From positions 4,216,001-4,280,000 of the forward strand of contig NZ_CP104877.1 in assembly GCF_025452095.1 (NCBI RefSeq): DNA of 64,000 nt, in the 5' to 3' direction. The notes beneath the pieces were generated by a model that made no database searches, was not told the DNA's origin, and was given only the letters and a program-made list of their open reading frames with translations. Origin of the DNA: Paenarthrobacter sp. JL.01a. GTDB lineage: Bacteria; Actinomycetota; Actinomycetes; Actinomycetales; Micrococcaceae. Numbering within the stretch: position 1 is the first letter of the stretch; each line of letters starts with the position of its first letter. Position numbers and translations under genes: made by a program. Of this stretch, positions 6,944 to 15,639 are shown piece by piece.

Positions 6944-8302
6944 CTACCGTGCGCCGATAGCGGCGTCGTCAGGATCAACGTCGACGGCGGCCACCGGCAC
7001 CTCTGGTTGCGGTTTCGGAATGAGTGCGACGGCGGCAGCGGCCAGAACCGCGATACCGGCGAAGATCCCGAAGTTCGCCTCGAACGGGAGCTTCGAACCG
7101 GCGATCCAACCACCGATCAACGGGCCCGAGATGGCGCCAAGCCGGGCGAAACTGAGCGCCCAACCCGTCGCCGTGCCGCGCACCTTCGCCGGGTAGTAGT
7201 CGGCGATGTAGCCCGTGAGGACCAGTGAAGTGGAGATGGATCCGACGCCGGCGAAGGCCACGAACAGCAGGTTGACCACCATCGTGTTCGGGAAGACCAG
7301 GAGCATGATGCCCAAGCCGCCCAGGATGTAGAAGACCACCAGGATCAGCTTCTTGCCGTACTTGTCGGCAGCGCGGCCCAGGAGCAGGCCGCCGATGGCC
7401 GAGGCGAGGCTGAACACCAGGAGGAAGGTCAGCGAGGAGCCGAGGTCGTAGCCGGCCTTCTTCATGATGCTCGGCAACCAGGTGTTCAGCCCGTAGACCA
7501 GGAGCAGGCCGCAGAACAGCGAGATCCAGAAGAACACGGTGGAGCGGAGGTACTGCAGGGAGAACATGGTGGTGATGGTCTTCCACCACGGATCCACTGG
7601 GCCACCAGCCGCCGGCTTCGCGACAACTACCGGCCGGTAGTCCGTGATTCCCAGCTTTGCCGCGAGCGTCGTGGCTTCGGCACTCCGACCCTTGGACTCC
7701 AGGTATTCCAGCGATTCGGGCAGGAACTTCCAGATCACTGGCAGCAGGACCACGGGAGCGGCACCGATCGCAATCACCGCACGCCACCCACCCAGCGGCA
7801 GGACGAACAGGGCAGCAAGCGCCGCAGCAACGATGCCCAGGGAGTAGCCGGAATACATGAGCCCGTAGTTATATGAGCGCTTGTTGGGAGCGGAATATTC
7901 AATGGTCAGGGCCGCCGCCACCGGAATCACACCGCCCATGCCGAGCCCACCGATCAGGCGGAAGAAGCCGAAAAGCTCCGGGGTGGGAGCCCATGCCGCG
8001 CCGGCCTGGGTGATGGTGAAAATGACCATCGAAGTCAGAAGCATCTTCTTGCGGCCCACGAGGTCGCTCAGGGTGCCGATAAACAGGGCGCCTATAAGCA
8101 TGCCGATCAGGGCATATGAGCCAAGGCCACCCAACGCGAGCGGCGAGAGGTTCCATTCCTTGTACTCGGCCAGTGCGGGAAGGACGGCTCCCAGCACGCC
8201 GACGTCGTAACCTTCGGCGAGGATCGCCAGCCAGCAACAGAGGAGCACCACACCTGTGGTGCGCTTGGGCACGTTCCAGGTGTTGACGGGTGCGGCGGCC
8301 AC
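6944..8302 (-). CDS. MFS aromatic acid:H+ symporter (AAHS family)
   Basis: A 452-residue major facilitator with 12 predicted helices. The AAHS hallmarks are visible: an early helix with E-G-Y-D-V-G-V-L-G (the conserved acidic D in TM1) and the loop G-T-L-S-D-L-V-G-R-K-K between TM2 and TM3. Relatives include PcaK, BenK and GenK importers. It lies directly after the monooxygenase gene with TAG-CC-GTG spacing, so translation is probably coupled. I start it at GTG 8302; longer readings would overlap the upstream gene by over 200 bases with a sequence unlike any transporter N-terminus. It probably imports the aromatic acid degraded by this operon. Confidence 0.88.
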   Translation of the reverse strand: MAAAPVNTWNVPKRTTGVVLLCCWLAILAEGYDVGVLGAVLPALAEYKEWNLSPLALGGLGSYALIGMLIGALFIGTLSDLVGRKKMLLTSMVIFTITQAGAAWAPTPELFGFFRLIGGLGMGGVIPVAAALTIEYSAPNKRSYNYGLMYSGYSLGIVAAALAALFVLPLGGWRAVIAIGAAPVVLLPVIWKFLPESLEYLESKGRSAEATTLAAKLGITDYRPVVVAKPAAGGPVDPWWKTITTMFSLQYLRSTVFFWISLFCGLLLVYGLNTWLPSIMKKAGYDLGSSLTFLLVFSLASAIGGLLLGRAADKYGKKLILVVFYILGGLGIMLLVFPNTMVVNLLFVAFAGVGSISTSLVLTGYIADYYPAKVRGTATGWALSFARLGAISGPLIGGWIAGSKLPFEANFGIFAGIAVLAAAAVALIPKPQPEVPVAAVDVDPDDAAIGAR

Positions 8303-8304
8303 GG

Positions 8305-10701
8305 CTACTTCACCAGGACCGATGCTGAACGGGCTGATGCGGCCGGGGTCCAGCGCAGGTGGTTGGTGGCTTCTTCGGCATCGGGCTCCTTCAAGAGGGA
8401 CAAGCGCGGGCGGATGGCGTCGGTGCGTGAGCTTGGTGGCTTGCGGCGTCCGGCACGGAATTGCGGAATCCACTGGGCGCCCGGGCCTTGGTATTCCTGC
8501 TCGGCTGCTGCGTGGAGGGTCCACTGGGGATCGTACAGGTGGGTGCGGCCCAAGGCGATCAGGTCGGCACGTCCAGCGAGGAGGATCGAGTTCACGTCGT
8601 CGTAGCTTGAGATGGCGCCGACGGCGATGACGGCCACGCCTGCCGGAGCGGCGACTTCCTGGCGGATGCGGTCGGCAAACGGAGTCTGGTAGCTGCGTCC
8701 GAAAGCGGGCTTTTCTTCCTTGGCGACCTGGCCGGTGGAGATGTCCAGGCCAGCTGCGCCGTGCTCCACGAACGCCTTCGCGATCTGGACCGAATCATCG
8801 GAGGTGTTGCCGCCGTCGATCCAGTCTGTCGCGGAGATGCGTACCGTCACCGGCTTGTTGGCAGGCCAGGCGGCGCGGACGGCGTCGAACACTTCCAGCG
8901 GGAACCGCAGCCGGTTCTCCAAGCTGCCACCGTATTCGTCTGTCCGCTTGTTGGACACCGGCGACAGGAAGGACGAGAGCAGGTAGCCGTGGGCAGCGTG
9001 GATCTCGAGGAGGTCGAAGCCTGCTTCGTCGGCGCGCTTGGTCGCTGCGACAAACTCGGCCTTGATGGCATCCATGCCCGCCCGGTCCAGTTCCACAGGG
9101 GTCTGGTTTTCGGCGCTGTACGGCAGGGCGGAGGGCCCGACGGCGGTCCAGTTGCCGGAGTCGAGGGGCTGGTCGATGCCTTCCCACATGAGCTTGGTGG
9201 AGCCCTTGCGGCCGGAGTGGCCCAGCTGGGCACCGATCTTCGCGGTGGAGCGGGAGTGGACGAAGTCGACGATCTCCTTCCAGCTGTCCCGCTGCTCGTC
9301 GGTGTAGAGGCCGCTGCAACCGGGGGTGATGCGGCCCGTTTCAGAGACGCAGACCATTTCCGTCATGACCAGCCCGGCACCGCCAAGTGCTTTGGAGCCG
9401 AGGTGGACCTTGTGGAAATCACCGGGGATGCCGTCCGTGGCGGAGTACATGTCCATCGGGGAGACGATGATGCGGTTCTTGAGCTCGAGTTCGCCGATGC
9501 TGAAGGGCTGGAACATGGCCGGCGCAACCTCGGTGAGGCCCTGGGATTCTGCAAAGTTCCTGTCCACGGCGTCGGCGAATTCGGGGTCACGCAGGCGCAG
9601 GTTCTCCTGGGTGATCCGGCGGCTGCGGGTGAGCAGGTTGAACGCGAACTGAGTGGGGTCCTGGTCCTTGTACTGGCCGATCCGCTCGAACCACTCCAGC
9701 GAGGCCTGGGCGGCGCGCTGGGTGGACGCGACCACAGGGCGCCGCTCGGTCTCGTAGGCTTCCAGAGCTTCCTGGAGATCGGCGTGCTCGTGCAAGCAGG
9801 CGGCCAGCGCCAGGGAATCCTCCATGGCCAGCTTGGTGCCGGAGCCGATCGAGAAGTGCGCGGTGTGGGCGGCGTCGCCCAGCAGGACCACGTTGCCCTT
9901 GCGCCAGCTCTGGTTGCGGACGGTGGTGAAGTTGATCCACTTGGAGTTGTTGGTGAGGACCTCGTAGCCGTCCAGTTCCTCGGCGAAAATCTCACGGATC
10001 TTGGCGATCGACTTCTCGTCGGAGACGCCCGGAGGGAAGACTTCATTCGCGGTCTCGTCGAAGCCTGCAGCATGCCAAACGTCCTGGTGCATTTCCACGA
10101 TAAACGTGGATCCCTCGTCCGAGTACGGGTAGCCGTGGATCTGCATGACGCCCCACTCGGTTTCCTTCACGAAGAACTTGAAGGCTTCAAAGACCTGGTT
10201 GGTGCCGAGCCACATGAACTTGTTGGTCCGTGGGTCCAGGCTGGGCCTGAAGGCGTCGGCGTATTTTGAACGGATCTGGGAGTTGATGCCGTCCGCAGCA
10301 AGCACAAGGTCGTAATTGGCTTCCAGCTCCTCGATGGCGGGGGCCAGGGTGCTGAACCGGACGTCAACGTTCAGTTCGATGCAGCGGCGCTGCAGCAGTT
10401 CCAGCAGTTCCTTACGGCTCATGGCAGCGAAGCCCTGGCCGCCCACGGTGATGGTCTCCCCGCGGAAGTGGATGTCGATGTCGGACCAGCGGGCGAAGCG
10501 GCGGCTCATGTACTCGGCCACCACCGGGTCCGCGTTGCCGATGCCGCCGAGCGTCTCATCGGAAAACACGACGCCGAACCCGAAGGTATCGCTGGCAGCG
10601 TTGCGTTCCCAGAGGGTGATGTCGTGGGACGGATCGAGCTGCTTCATCAGTGCTGCGAAGTACAGGCCGCCCGGGCCGCCTCCGACGATTGCGATCTTCA
10701 T
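8305..10701 (-). CDS. Bifunctional aryl-CoA monooxygenase / Old Yellow Enzyme reductase
   Basis: A 798-residue fusion. Residues 1-380 are a class A flavin monooxygenase: G-G-G-P-G-G at 7-12 and the second FAD motif G-D-A-A-H-T. Residues about 400-770 are an Old Yellow Enzyme-type FMN barrel: F-Q-P-F-S-I-G-E-L-x-L-K-N-R-I start, H-A-A-H-G-Y-L-L-S-S-F-L-S-P substrate and FMN loop. Known examples of this exact fusion are 2-aminobenzoyl-CoA monooxygenase/reductase of Azoarcus evansii and salicylyl-CoA 5-hydroxylase of Streptomyces. So it hydroxylates anthraniloyl-CoA or salicylyl-CoA, possibly with ring reduction. AAGGAG precedes ATG 10701. The neighbouring CoA ligase supplies its substrate. Confidence 0.9.
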   Translation of the reverse strand: MKIAIVGGGPGGLYFAALMKQLDPSHDITLWERNAASDTFGFGVVFSDETLGGIGNADPVVAEYMSRRFARWSDIDIHFRGETITVGGQGFAAMSRKELLELLQRRCIELNVDVRFSTLAPAIEELEANYDLVLAADGINSQIRSKYADAFRPSLDPRTNKFMWLGTNQVFEAFKFFVKETEWGVMQIHGYPYSDEGSTFIVEMHQDVWHAAGFDETANEVFPPGVSDEKSIAKIREIFAEELDGYEVLTNNSKWINFTTVRNQSWRKGNVVLLGDAAHTAHFSIGSGTKLAMEDSLALAACLHEHADLQEALEAYETERRPVVASTQRAAQASLEWFERIGQYKDQDPTQFAFNLLTRSRRITQENLRLRDPEFADAVDRNFAESQGLTEVAPAMFQPFSIGELELKNRIIVSPMDMYSATDGIPGDFHKVHLGSKALGGAGLVMTEMVCVSETGRITPGCSGLYTDEQRDSWKEIVDFVHSRSTAKIGAQLGHSGRKGSTKLMWEGIDQPLDSGNWTAVGPSALPYSAENQTPVELDRAGMDAIKAEFVAATKRADEAGFDLLEIHAAHGYLLSSFLSPVSNKRTDEYGGSLENRLRFPLEVFDAVRAAWPANKPVTVRISATDWIDGGNTSDDSVQIAKAFVEHGAAGLDISTGQVAKEEKPAFGRSYQTPFADRIRQEVAAPAGVAVIAVGAISSYDDVNSILLAGRADLIALGRTHLYDPQWTLHAAAEQEYQGPGAQWIPQFRAGRRKPPSSRTDAIRPRLSLLKEPDAEEATNHLRWTPAASARSASVLVK

Positions 10702-10714
10702 GGGGTTGCTCCTT

Positions 10715-12385
10715 CTACGCCTGGCTCTGGCCTGCGGCGGTAAGTTCGTTGGTGCTGGAAATGTCCTGCGCGAGGACGCGGTCGCGCAGCTTGAAGTGCT
10801 GCAGTTTGCCGCTGGGATTGCGTGGAAGTTCGGTGACGAAGCGGACATCGCGGGGGTACTTGTACGGGGCGATGGTTTGCTTCACGAAGTCCTGGATCTC
10901 CTTGCGCTTGGCAGCGTCCCCGGTGACGCCCTCGCGCAGGACCACGAACGCACACACGATGCTGCCGCGTTCCTCGTCCGGGATGCCGATGACCGCGTTT
11001 TCCACCACGTCCGGGTGCTGGTCGATGGCCGCTTCAACCTCGGGCCCGCCGATGTTGTACCCGGAGGAGACGATCATGTTGTCCGAGCGTGCCTGGTAAG
11101 TAAAGTAGCCGTCCTCGTCCATGGAGAACGTGTCCCCCGTGACGTTCCAGCCGTTCACTACATAGTTCGCCTGGCGGGGATCGTCGAGGTACCGGCAGCC
11201 CGTGGGTCCGATGATCGCCAGACGTCCGGTTTGTCCTGCCCCAAGTTCGTTGCCTTGGGCGTCAAGAATCGTGGCTCGGTAGCCCGGCACGGCCTTGCCG
11301 GTGGTACCCGGACGGATGTCGTCCCCGGCCGCCGAGATGAACACATGCAGCATTTCCGTTGCACCGATGCCGTTGACCAATCGCTGGCCGGTAGCTTCGT
11401 GGACGGCTTCCCACGTTTCCTTGGACAGGTGCTCGCCCGCGGAGACGGCAACCCGGAGGCCGCTGAGCAGGTCTCCGCGCTTCTCCTTAAGGATGGCCCG
11501 GTAGGCGGTGGGTGCAGTGAAGAGCACCGTGGCTCCGGCCTCTGCTGCCCTCTCAGCCAGTTCCACAGGACCGGCCTTTTCCGTCAGCAGCGCCGATGCA
11601 CCGAACCGCAAGGGGAAGACCACCAGTCCGCCGAGTCCGAAGGTGAAGGCCAGCGGAGGAGATCCCGCGAAGACGTCGTCAGCCGTGGGCTCCAGGATGT
11701 ACCGGGCAAAGGTGTCCGCGTTGGCCAGGATGTCCCGGTGGAAATGCATGGTCACCTTGGGCACGCCCGTCGTTCCGGACGTCGGCCCCAGGAGGGCAAC
11801 GTCGTCCGAGGACGTGTCCACCGGCGTGAACTCCCCGCGCTTGCGCGAGCAGCGGGCGGTGAGGTCGCCGTCGTCGTTCTTTCCGTACGTCAGGACCGTC
11901 ACGTCATCACCGGCCGCGACCGCGAGCTCGTCCACAAAGCGGTGGTCCGAAATCGCGACAACCGGCTTGGTGAGCTGGATGATCGTGGCGACCTCCGTGG
12001 AACGAAGCATGGGCATGGTGGTGACCACCACCGCGCCGGCTTTCAGGACACCGAGCCAGGCAGCCACGATCCATGGGTTGTTCGGGCCGCGAAGCAGGAC
12101 GCGGTTGCCCGGGACGACGCCAAGGTCCTCGGTGAGTACCTGGGCAACCTGGTTGGAGCGGGTCTGGAGCTCGCCGTACGTCCAGACAACGCCGTCTGGG
12201 GTGCGGAGGGCGGGGCGGTCGGTGCCGTGCCGTGCGACAGCGTCGTCGATCAGCACGGCGGCGGCATTGAGCCGGTCCGGGTAGTTCAGTTCGGGGAGGG
12301 TGAATTCGAACGCCGGCCAGGTATCACTGGACGGCAGGTGGTCTCGGGTGAACGTGTCCACGTGGGCCGATGGCAACATGCTCAT
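10715..12385 (-). CDS. Aryl-CoA ligase (2-aminobenzoate/benzoate-CoA ligase family)
   Basis: A 556-residue ANL-superfamily enzyme making an aryl-adenylate and then the CoA thioester. The P-loop-like motif is T-S-G-T-T-G-V-P-K, the hinge/A8 region is Y-Q-A-R-S-D-N-M-I, and the catalytic lysine lies in P-R-N-P-S-G-K near residue 520. The N-terminal pattern (W-P-x-F-x-F-x-L-P-E-L-x-Y-P-x-R-L-N) is the one I associate with 2-aminobenzoate-CoA ligases, which favours anthranilate; salicylate cannot be excluded. AAGGAA precedes ATG 12385. It sits 13 bases before the monooxygenase gene in the same operon. Confidence 0.88.
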   Translation of the reverse strand: MSMLPSAHVDTFTRDHLPSSDTWPAFEFTLPELNYPDRLNAAAVLIDDAVARHGTDRPALRTPDGVVWTYGELQTRSNQVAQVLTEDLGVVPGNRVLLRGPNNPWIVAAWLGVLKAGAVVVTTMPMLRSTEVATIIQLTKPVVAISDHRFVDELAVAAGDDVTVLTYGKNDDGDLTARCSRKRGEFTPVDTSSDDVALLGPTSGTTGVPKVTMHFHRDILANADTFARYILEPTADDVFAGSPPLAFTFGLGGLVVFPLRFGASALLTEKAGPVELAERAAEAGATVLFTAPTAYRAILKEKRGDLLSGLRVAVSAGEHLSKETWEAVHEATGQRLVNGIGATEMLHVFISAAGDDIRPGTTGKAVPGYRATILDAQGNELGAGQTGRLAIIGPTGCRYLDDPRQANYVVNGWNVTGDTFSMDEDGYFTYQARSDNMIVSSGYNIGGPEVEAAIDQHPDVVENAVIGIPDEERGSIVCAFVVLREGVTGDAAKRKEIQDFVKQTIAPYKYPRDVRFVTELPRNPSGKLQHFKLRDRVLAQDISSTNELTAAGQSQA

Positions 12386-12431
12386 GGCCGTTCCTTTCAG
12401 TGGTGCGTCGTTGGGGCTGGGGATGGGGGTG

Positions 12432-13298
12432 TCAGGCGCGGATCATGCCTTCTTGGGCGACGGTCGCGAGGAGTCGTCCCTGACGGTCGAAGAAACGGCC
12501 CATGGCGAGGCCGCGGTTGCTCTGGCCGGAGATGGCTTCCTGGGCGTAGAGCACCCAGTCGTCCACCCGGCCTTCCCGGTGGAACCACATGGAGTGGTCA
12601 AGGCTGGCGGTAGCGAGTCCGGGGCTGGACCAGTTGAGGCCGTTAACCCGGAGGAGCGGTTCAAGGATGGTGTAGTCGCACACGTACGCCAGTGCGGTGC
12701 GCTGGAGGTTGGCGTCATCAGGCAGGGTGTCGAAGGCTTTGACCCAGATTGCCTGCTGGGGGGCCGTTCCACCCTCCAGCTCGACATATACCGGGCCAGG
12801 AATATGCCGCATGTCGAAACTACGGCCGGATGACCAGTAGTCTGCGGCTGGGCCCTCACTCTCGGACAGGGCTTCGGCGGCGGAGCGCAGCGATTCAGGC
12901 TCGACGGCGGTCGGCGCCTCGGGCTGGAAGTCCGGCCCGTCTTCGGGAACCTGGAAGGAACCCATCGCGGCATATACAGGCTTGCCGTTCTGGAAACCCC
13001 GGACAGTGCGCGTGGAGTAACCGCGGCCATCGCGCAGGCGCTCGACTTCGTAGCGGACCGTTGAACCGATATCCACAGGGCGCATGAAATAGCTGTGCAT
13101 CGAGTGGAGTTGCCGGTCAGCATCCACTGAGCGCATCATCGCTGCTGCGGCCTGGGCCACCATGTCTCCACCATAGGCTTTTGGCCAGGGAACGTACTGG
13201 GTGGTGGCTTCATAGGCTTCGTCGAAGACCTGGGCTTCCGTCTCCGTCAGTTCAACGGCCCGGAGGAAGGTCTCCGACGTCAGGGTTCCCGTGATCAT
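12432..13298 (-). CDS. Acyl-CoA thioesterase II (TesB family)
   Basis: A 288-residue double-hotdog thioesterase. The N-terminal hotdog has P-W-P-K-A-Y-G-G-D-M-V-A-Q-A, the TesB active-site helix region, and the C-terminal domain has S-L-D-H-S-M-W-F-H with the conserved Asp/His. Length matches TesB (about 285). It follows the cupin gene by two bases (TAG-CC-ATG). Two different thioesterases in one operon suggest that release of the free aromatic or ring-cleaved acid from CoA is a real step. Confidence 0.88.
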   Translation of the reverse strand: MITGTLTSETFLRAVELTETEAQVFDEAYEATTQYVPWPKAYGGDMVAQAAAAMMRSVDADRQLHSMHSYFMRPVDIGSTVRYEVERLRDGRGYSTRTVRGFQNGKPVYAAMGSFQVPEDGPDFQPEAPTAVEPESLRSAAEALSESEGPAADYWSSGRSFDMRHIPGPVYVELEGGTAPQQAIWVKAFDTLPDDANLQRTALAYVCDYTILEPLLRVNGLNWSSPGLATASLDHSMWFHREGRVDDWVLYAQEAISGQSNRGLAMGRFFDRQGRLLATVAQEGMIRA

Positions 13299-13300
13299 GG

Positions 13301-13783
13301 CTATGCCCGGCGGTAGTCGGCGAGGGTCTCGTCAGGGACGTCCTCGAGGTTGACCACGAGGTTCTCCGGGGTGCGGGCGGTCAGCCACACGAGTTCCTCG
13401 GTGATGGACATGTTCGCTTCAACGTGCGGCATGAACGGCGGAACGAATACCCAGTCACCGGCTTTCATGTCGATGAACTCGCTGTAGTTCTCGCCGAAGT
13501 AGATGCGTCCATGGCCGCGGAGGACGTAGCCGCCCGTTTCTGCTTCGCCGTGGTGGTGCGGGAGGGAACGGTAGCCGGGGGTGTTGGACACCTGGCCGAA
13601 CCAGATCTTGGTTGCCGGGGTGTGCTGGATGCTGACACCGGAGACGCGGATGCAGTCGCCGGACTGGGCCGTATTCGTGTCCTCGGCGCCGGCACGGGTG
13701 ACGACGGGTACTACCTTGCCGTCGGGCTGGGCGTAGATGGAGTTGTCGCCTTCGAGGCGGTATTCGCTAGTAGCCTGGCTCAT
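13301..13783 (-). CDS. Single-domain cupin, possible ring-cleavage enzyme
   Basis: A 160-residue protein with one cupin barrel. Metal-binding motif 1 is H-H-H-G-E-A-E-T-G-G-Y-V (about residues 77-88) and motif 2 is P-P-F-M-P-H-V-E-A-N (about 113-122), so the His/Glu/His metal ligands look intact. Its place between the thioesterase and the FAH-type hydrolase suggests a dioxygenase or isomerase acting on the hydroxylated aromatic acid. It is far shorter than double-cupin gentisate dioxygenases (about 350 residues). A regulatory or accessory cupin is equally possible. GAGGAG precedes ATG 13783. Confidence 0.75.
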   Translation of the reverse strand: MSQATSEYRLEGDNSIYAQPDGKVVPVVTRAGAEDTNTAQSGDCIRVSGVSIQHTPATKIWFGQVSNTPGYRSLPHHHGEAETGGYVLRGHGRIYFGENYSEFIDMKAGDWVFVPPFMPHVEANMSITEELVWLTARTPENLVVNLEDVPDETLADYRRA

Positions 13784-13826
13784 GGGGTTTCTCCTCTTGT
13801 TTAGGCAGTTGCTTTAGGCAGCGTTT

Positions 13827-14657
13827 TTACGCGTGGACGGGTGCGTGGATCGCGAACCGGTTTTCCAGCCGGCCGATCCCCTCGATTTCGGTAACAAGCG
13901 TGTCGCCGTCCTGCAGAAAGCGAGGCGGGTTCATGCCCATGCCCACTCCCCCGGGGGTTCCCGTGAGGACGAGGTCGCCAGGACGCAGGATGGTGAACTG
14001 CGAAATGTAGGACAGCAGTTGGGCCGGGCCAAAGACGAGCGTGCGGGTGTTTCCGTTCTGCACGAGCTCGCCGTTGACGTAGCCCTTGACCTGGAAGTGC
14101 TCCCCGGCCTCGTCCGCGGTGACCATAACCGGGCCCACCGGAGTGGTGCGGTCCCAGGCTTTGCCCTGGAACCACTGCAGCGTCCGGTTTTGCCAGTCGC
14201 GCATGGAGACGTCGTTGGCCACGGTGTACCCGGCGATTGCCTCGCGCGCCTGGTCGTCGTCCGCTTGGTACAGCTCGGAACCCACGACGACGGCCAGCTC
14301 GGCTTCCCAGTCGACGCGCCCACTCCCCTGGACTTCCACAGGATCGTTCGCGCCGACCAAGGTGTCCGCGTACTTGGCGAACAGTGTTGGGTGTTCGGGG
14401 AGATCCCGGCCCATCTCCTGGATGTGGTCTCCGTAGTTCAGGCCACAGCAGATTACCTTGCCCGCACTGGGGAGCAGGGGTGCGAAGTCCGGGTTGCTGA
14501 TGGTTTCCCCGTCGGCCGCCAGGGCGATGAGTCGCCAATTCTTCCGGTTCAGGAAAGCGCCCACATCAGTGGCCGGAAGCGCGACGTAAGTACCGTCGCC
14601 CGCGGCGAGTGCCGCCGTCGTACGTCCGCCCGAGATGCGCAAGGTGGCTAGTTTCAT
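13827..14657 (-). CDS. Fumarylacetoacetate hydrolase-family enzyme
   Basis: A 276-residue FAH-fold protein. The catalytic core carries C-C-G-L-N-Y-x-D-H (about residue 71), the metal ligands in D-W-E-A-E-L-A-V-V-V-G (about 110-120) and the terminal G-T-P-G-G-V-G-M-G-M loop. Family members hydrolyse fumarylpyruvate, acylpyruvates or 5-oxopent-3-ene-tricarboxylate. In this operon it would hydrolyse the ring-cleavage product to a C3 and a C4 fragment. It is the first gene of the leftward operon; the promoter region is shared with the divergent RidA-like gene. Confidence 0.85.
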   Translation of the reverse strand: MKLATLRISGGRTTAALAAGDGTYVALPATDVGAFLNRKNWRLIALAADGETISNPDFAPLLPSAGKVICCGLNYGDHIQEMGRDLPEHPTLFAKYADTLVGANDPVEVQGSGRVDWEAELAVVVGSELYQADDDQAREAIAGYTVANDVSMRDWQNRTLQWFQGKAWDRTTPVGPVMVTADEAGEHFQVKGYVNGELVQNGNTRTLVFGPAQLLSYISQFTILRPGDLVLTGTPGGVGMGMNPPRFLQDGDTLVTEIEGIGRLENRFAIHAPVHA

Positions 14658-14682
14658 CGCTGGGTTCCCTTCGAGATATTCG

Positions 14683-14711
14683 ATGTGTCGACTTTTTTAC
14701 GATCGTCACAT
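14683..14711. promoter_or_regulatory. Candidate operator between FAH operon and ridA-like gene
   Basis: ATGTGTCGA (14683-14691) and TCGTCACAT (14703-14711) form an imperfect inverted repeat (8 of 9) with 11 bp between arms, in the 137-bp divergent promoter region. The regulator is not identified; the IclR gene at 15698 is the nearest candidate. Confidence 0.35.
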
Positions 14712-14794
14712 ATGCTCAACGTAGCAGGGCGGGAATGATCTGCATAGGGGCTTTTCAAAAGTTTTCGCAACTGTCACAACCGAGGAGGACCACC

Positions 14795-15193
14795 ATGAGC
14801 CACAAGACCATCAACCCGGAATCGCTGCCCAAGCCGTCCGGATTTGCCCACGGCATGCTCGCCGGAAACACCGTGTTCCTGGGTGGACAGACAGCGCTGG
14901 ACAAGGACATGAACATCGTTCCCGGCGGCATCGTGGAGCAGTTCACGCAGGCGTTTTCAAACGTCCTCACCACGCTGCGCGAAGCCGGCGGACAACCCGA
15001 GGACCTGGTCAACGTGACCATCTACCTCACCGACGTGGACGACTACATGGCCAATGGCCGCGAGATCGGGCGTATCTGGCGTGAGATGGCCGGCTCCCAG
15101 TACCCGGCCATGGCGGGCATCGGAGTCACGCGCCTCTGGCAGAAGGAAGCCATGATCGAAATCCAGGGCATCGCGGTGATTCCGGAGCGCTAA
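14795..15193 (+). CDS. RidA/YjgF-family protein lacking the usual catalytic Arg
   Basis: A 132-residue protein with the Rid fold (V-F-L-G-G-Q-T-A-L-D and a C-terminal M-I-E-I-Q-G-I-A-V-I strand). Classic RidA enzymes hydrolyse enamine/imine intermediates using an Arg in the P-x-R-S segment. Here the corresponding segment is Y-P-A-M-A-G, so Met replaces Arg, as in several Rid subfamilies without imine deaminase activity. GAGGAGG precedes ATG 14795. It is divergent from the aromatic operon, suggesting co-regulation, perhaps as a hydrolase or binding partner for an amino- or hydroxymuconate-like intermediate. Confidence 0.85.
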   Translation: MSHKTINPESLPKPSGFAHGMLAGNTVFLGGQTALDKDMNIVPGGIVEQFTQAFSNVLTTLREAGGQPEDLVNVTIYLTDVDDYMANGREIGRIWREMAGSQYPAMAGIGVTRLWQKEAMIEIQGIAVIPER

Positions 15194-15208
15194 CCCCCTC
15201 CCGTCCCC

Positions 15209-15271
15209 GAGTTTTTGTACAGCTAATGCCCTTAAGAAGTCCTTTTAAGCGCATTAGCTGTACAAAAACTC
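15209..15271. repeat. Intergenic palindrome, family 2, copy 1 (TTTTTGTACAGCTAA)
   Basis: A 63-bp inverted repeat: GAGTTTTTGTACAGCTAATGC at the left and GCATTAGCTGTACAAAAACTC at the right, fully complementary over 21 bp. It shares its arm sequence with the copy at 15638-15699. The two copies bracket the DUF1801 gene. Confidence 0.85.
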
Positions 15272-15294
15272 CCAAGTTAGGGAAGCGTTGGGTT

Positions 15295-15639
15295 ATGGGA
15301 ACCGTCACTGAGTACTTGGAGAATGTCAGCGCCACGAGCCGACCCGTCCTGGAGCGGATCGTGGAGATTGCCCGGGAACTGGCGCCTGACGCCGAAGAAG
15401 GCACCAGCTACGGGATGCCTGCGTTGCTGGTCGAGGGCAAGGGCCTGGTGAGCGTGCTCGAAACCAAGAAGCACCTTGCCCTGTACCCGTTCAGCGGCCA
15501 GATCCTGCCCGAAATGTCCGAAGAGCTGGGCGGATACTCCTGGTCGCCGGGGACCCTGCGGTTCTCCGTGGACAACCCCGTGCCCGATTCCATGGTGCGC
15601 CGGATCCTGGAGACCCGGCTGACGCAGATCCGGAAGTAG
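15295..15639 (+). CDS. DUF1801 / YdhG-like iron-chaperone-fold protein
   Basis: A 114-residue protein with the DUF1801 pattern: V-x-E-Y-L near the start, A-x-E-G-T-S-Y-G-M-P-A-L at about 40-50, a Y-P-F-S-G strand and the terminal R-x-L-x-T-R helix. Family members resemble the Bacillus YdhG/frataxin-like fold; the biochemical role is not established. GGGAAG precedes ATG 15295. The gene sits as a single-gene island exactly between two copies of the same palindrome, and its stop codon overlaps the second copy. Confidence 0.8.
   Translation: MGTVTEYLENVSATSRPVLERIVEIARELAPDAEEGTSYGMPALLVEGKGLVSVLETKKHLALYPFSGQILPEMSEELGGYSWSPGTLRFSVDNPVPDSMVRRILETRLTQIRK

Noticed and set aside
8303..8524. Longer N-terminus for the AAHS transporter
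   Set aside because: The extra residues lie in another frame of the monooxygenase gene and do not look like a transporter start; GTG 8302 fits coupling.
8761..10269. A 500-codon open frame on the plus strand opposite the aryl-CoA monooxygenase
   Set aside because: It is antisense to a clearly recognised gene, has no family motifs and arises from GC-rich codon structure.
10316..12613. A 765-codon open frame on the plus strand
   Set aside because: Antisense of the monooxygenase start, the CoA ligase and the thioesterase end; low-complexity composition, no motifs.
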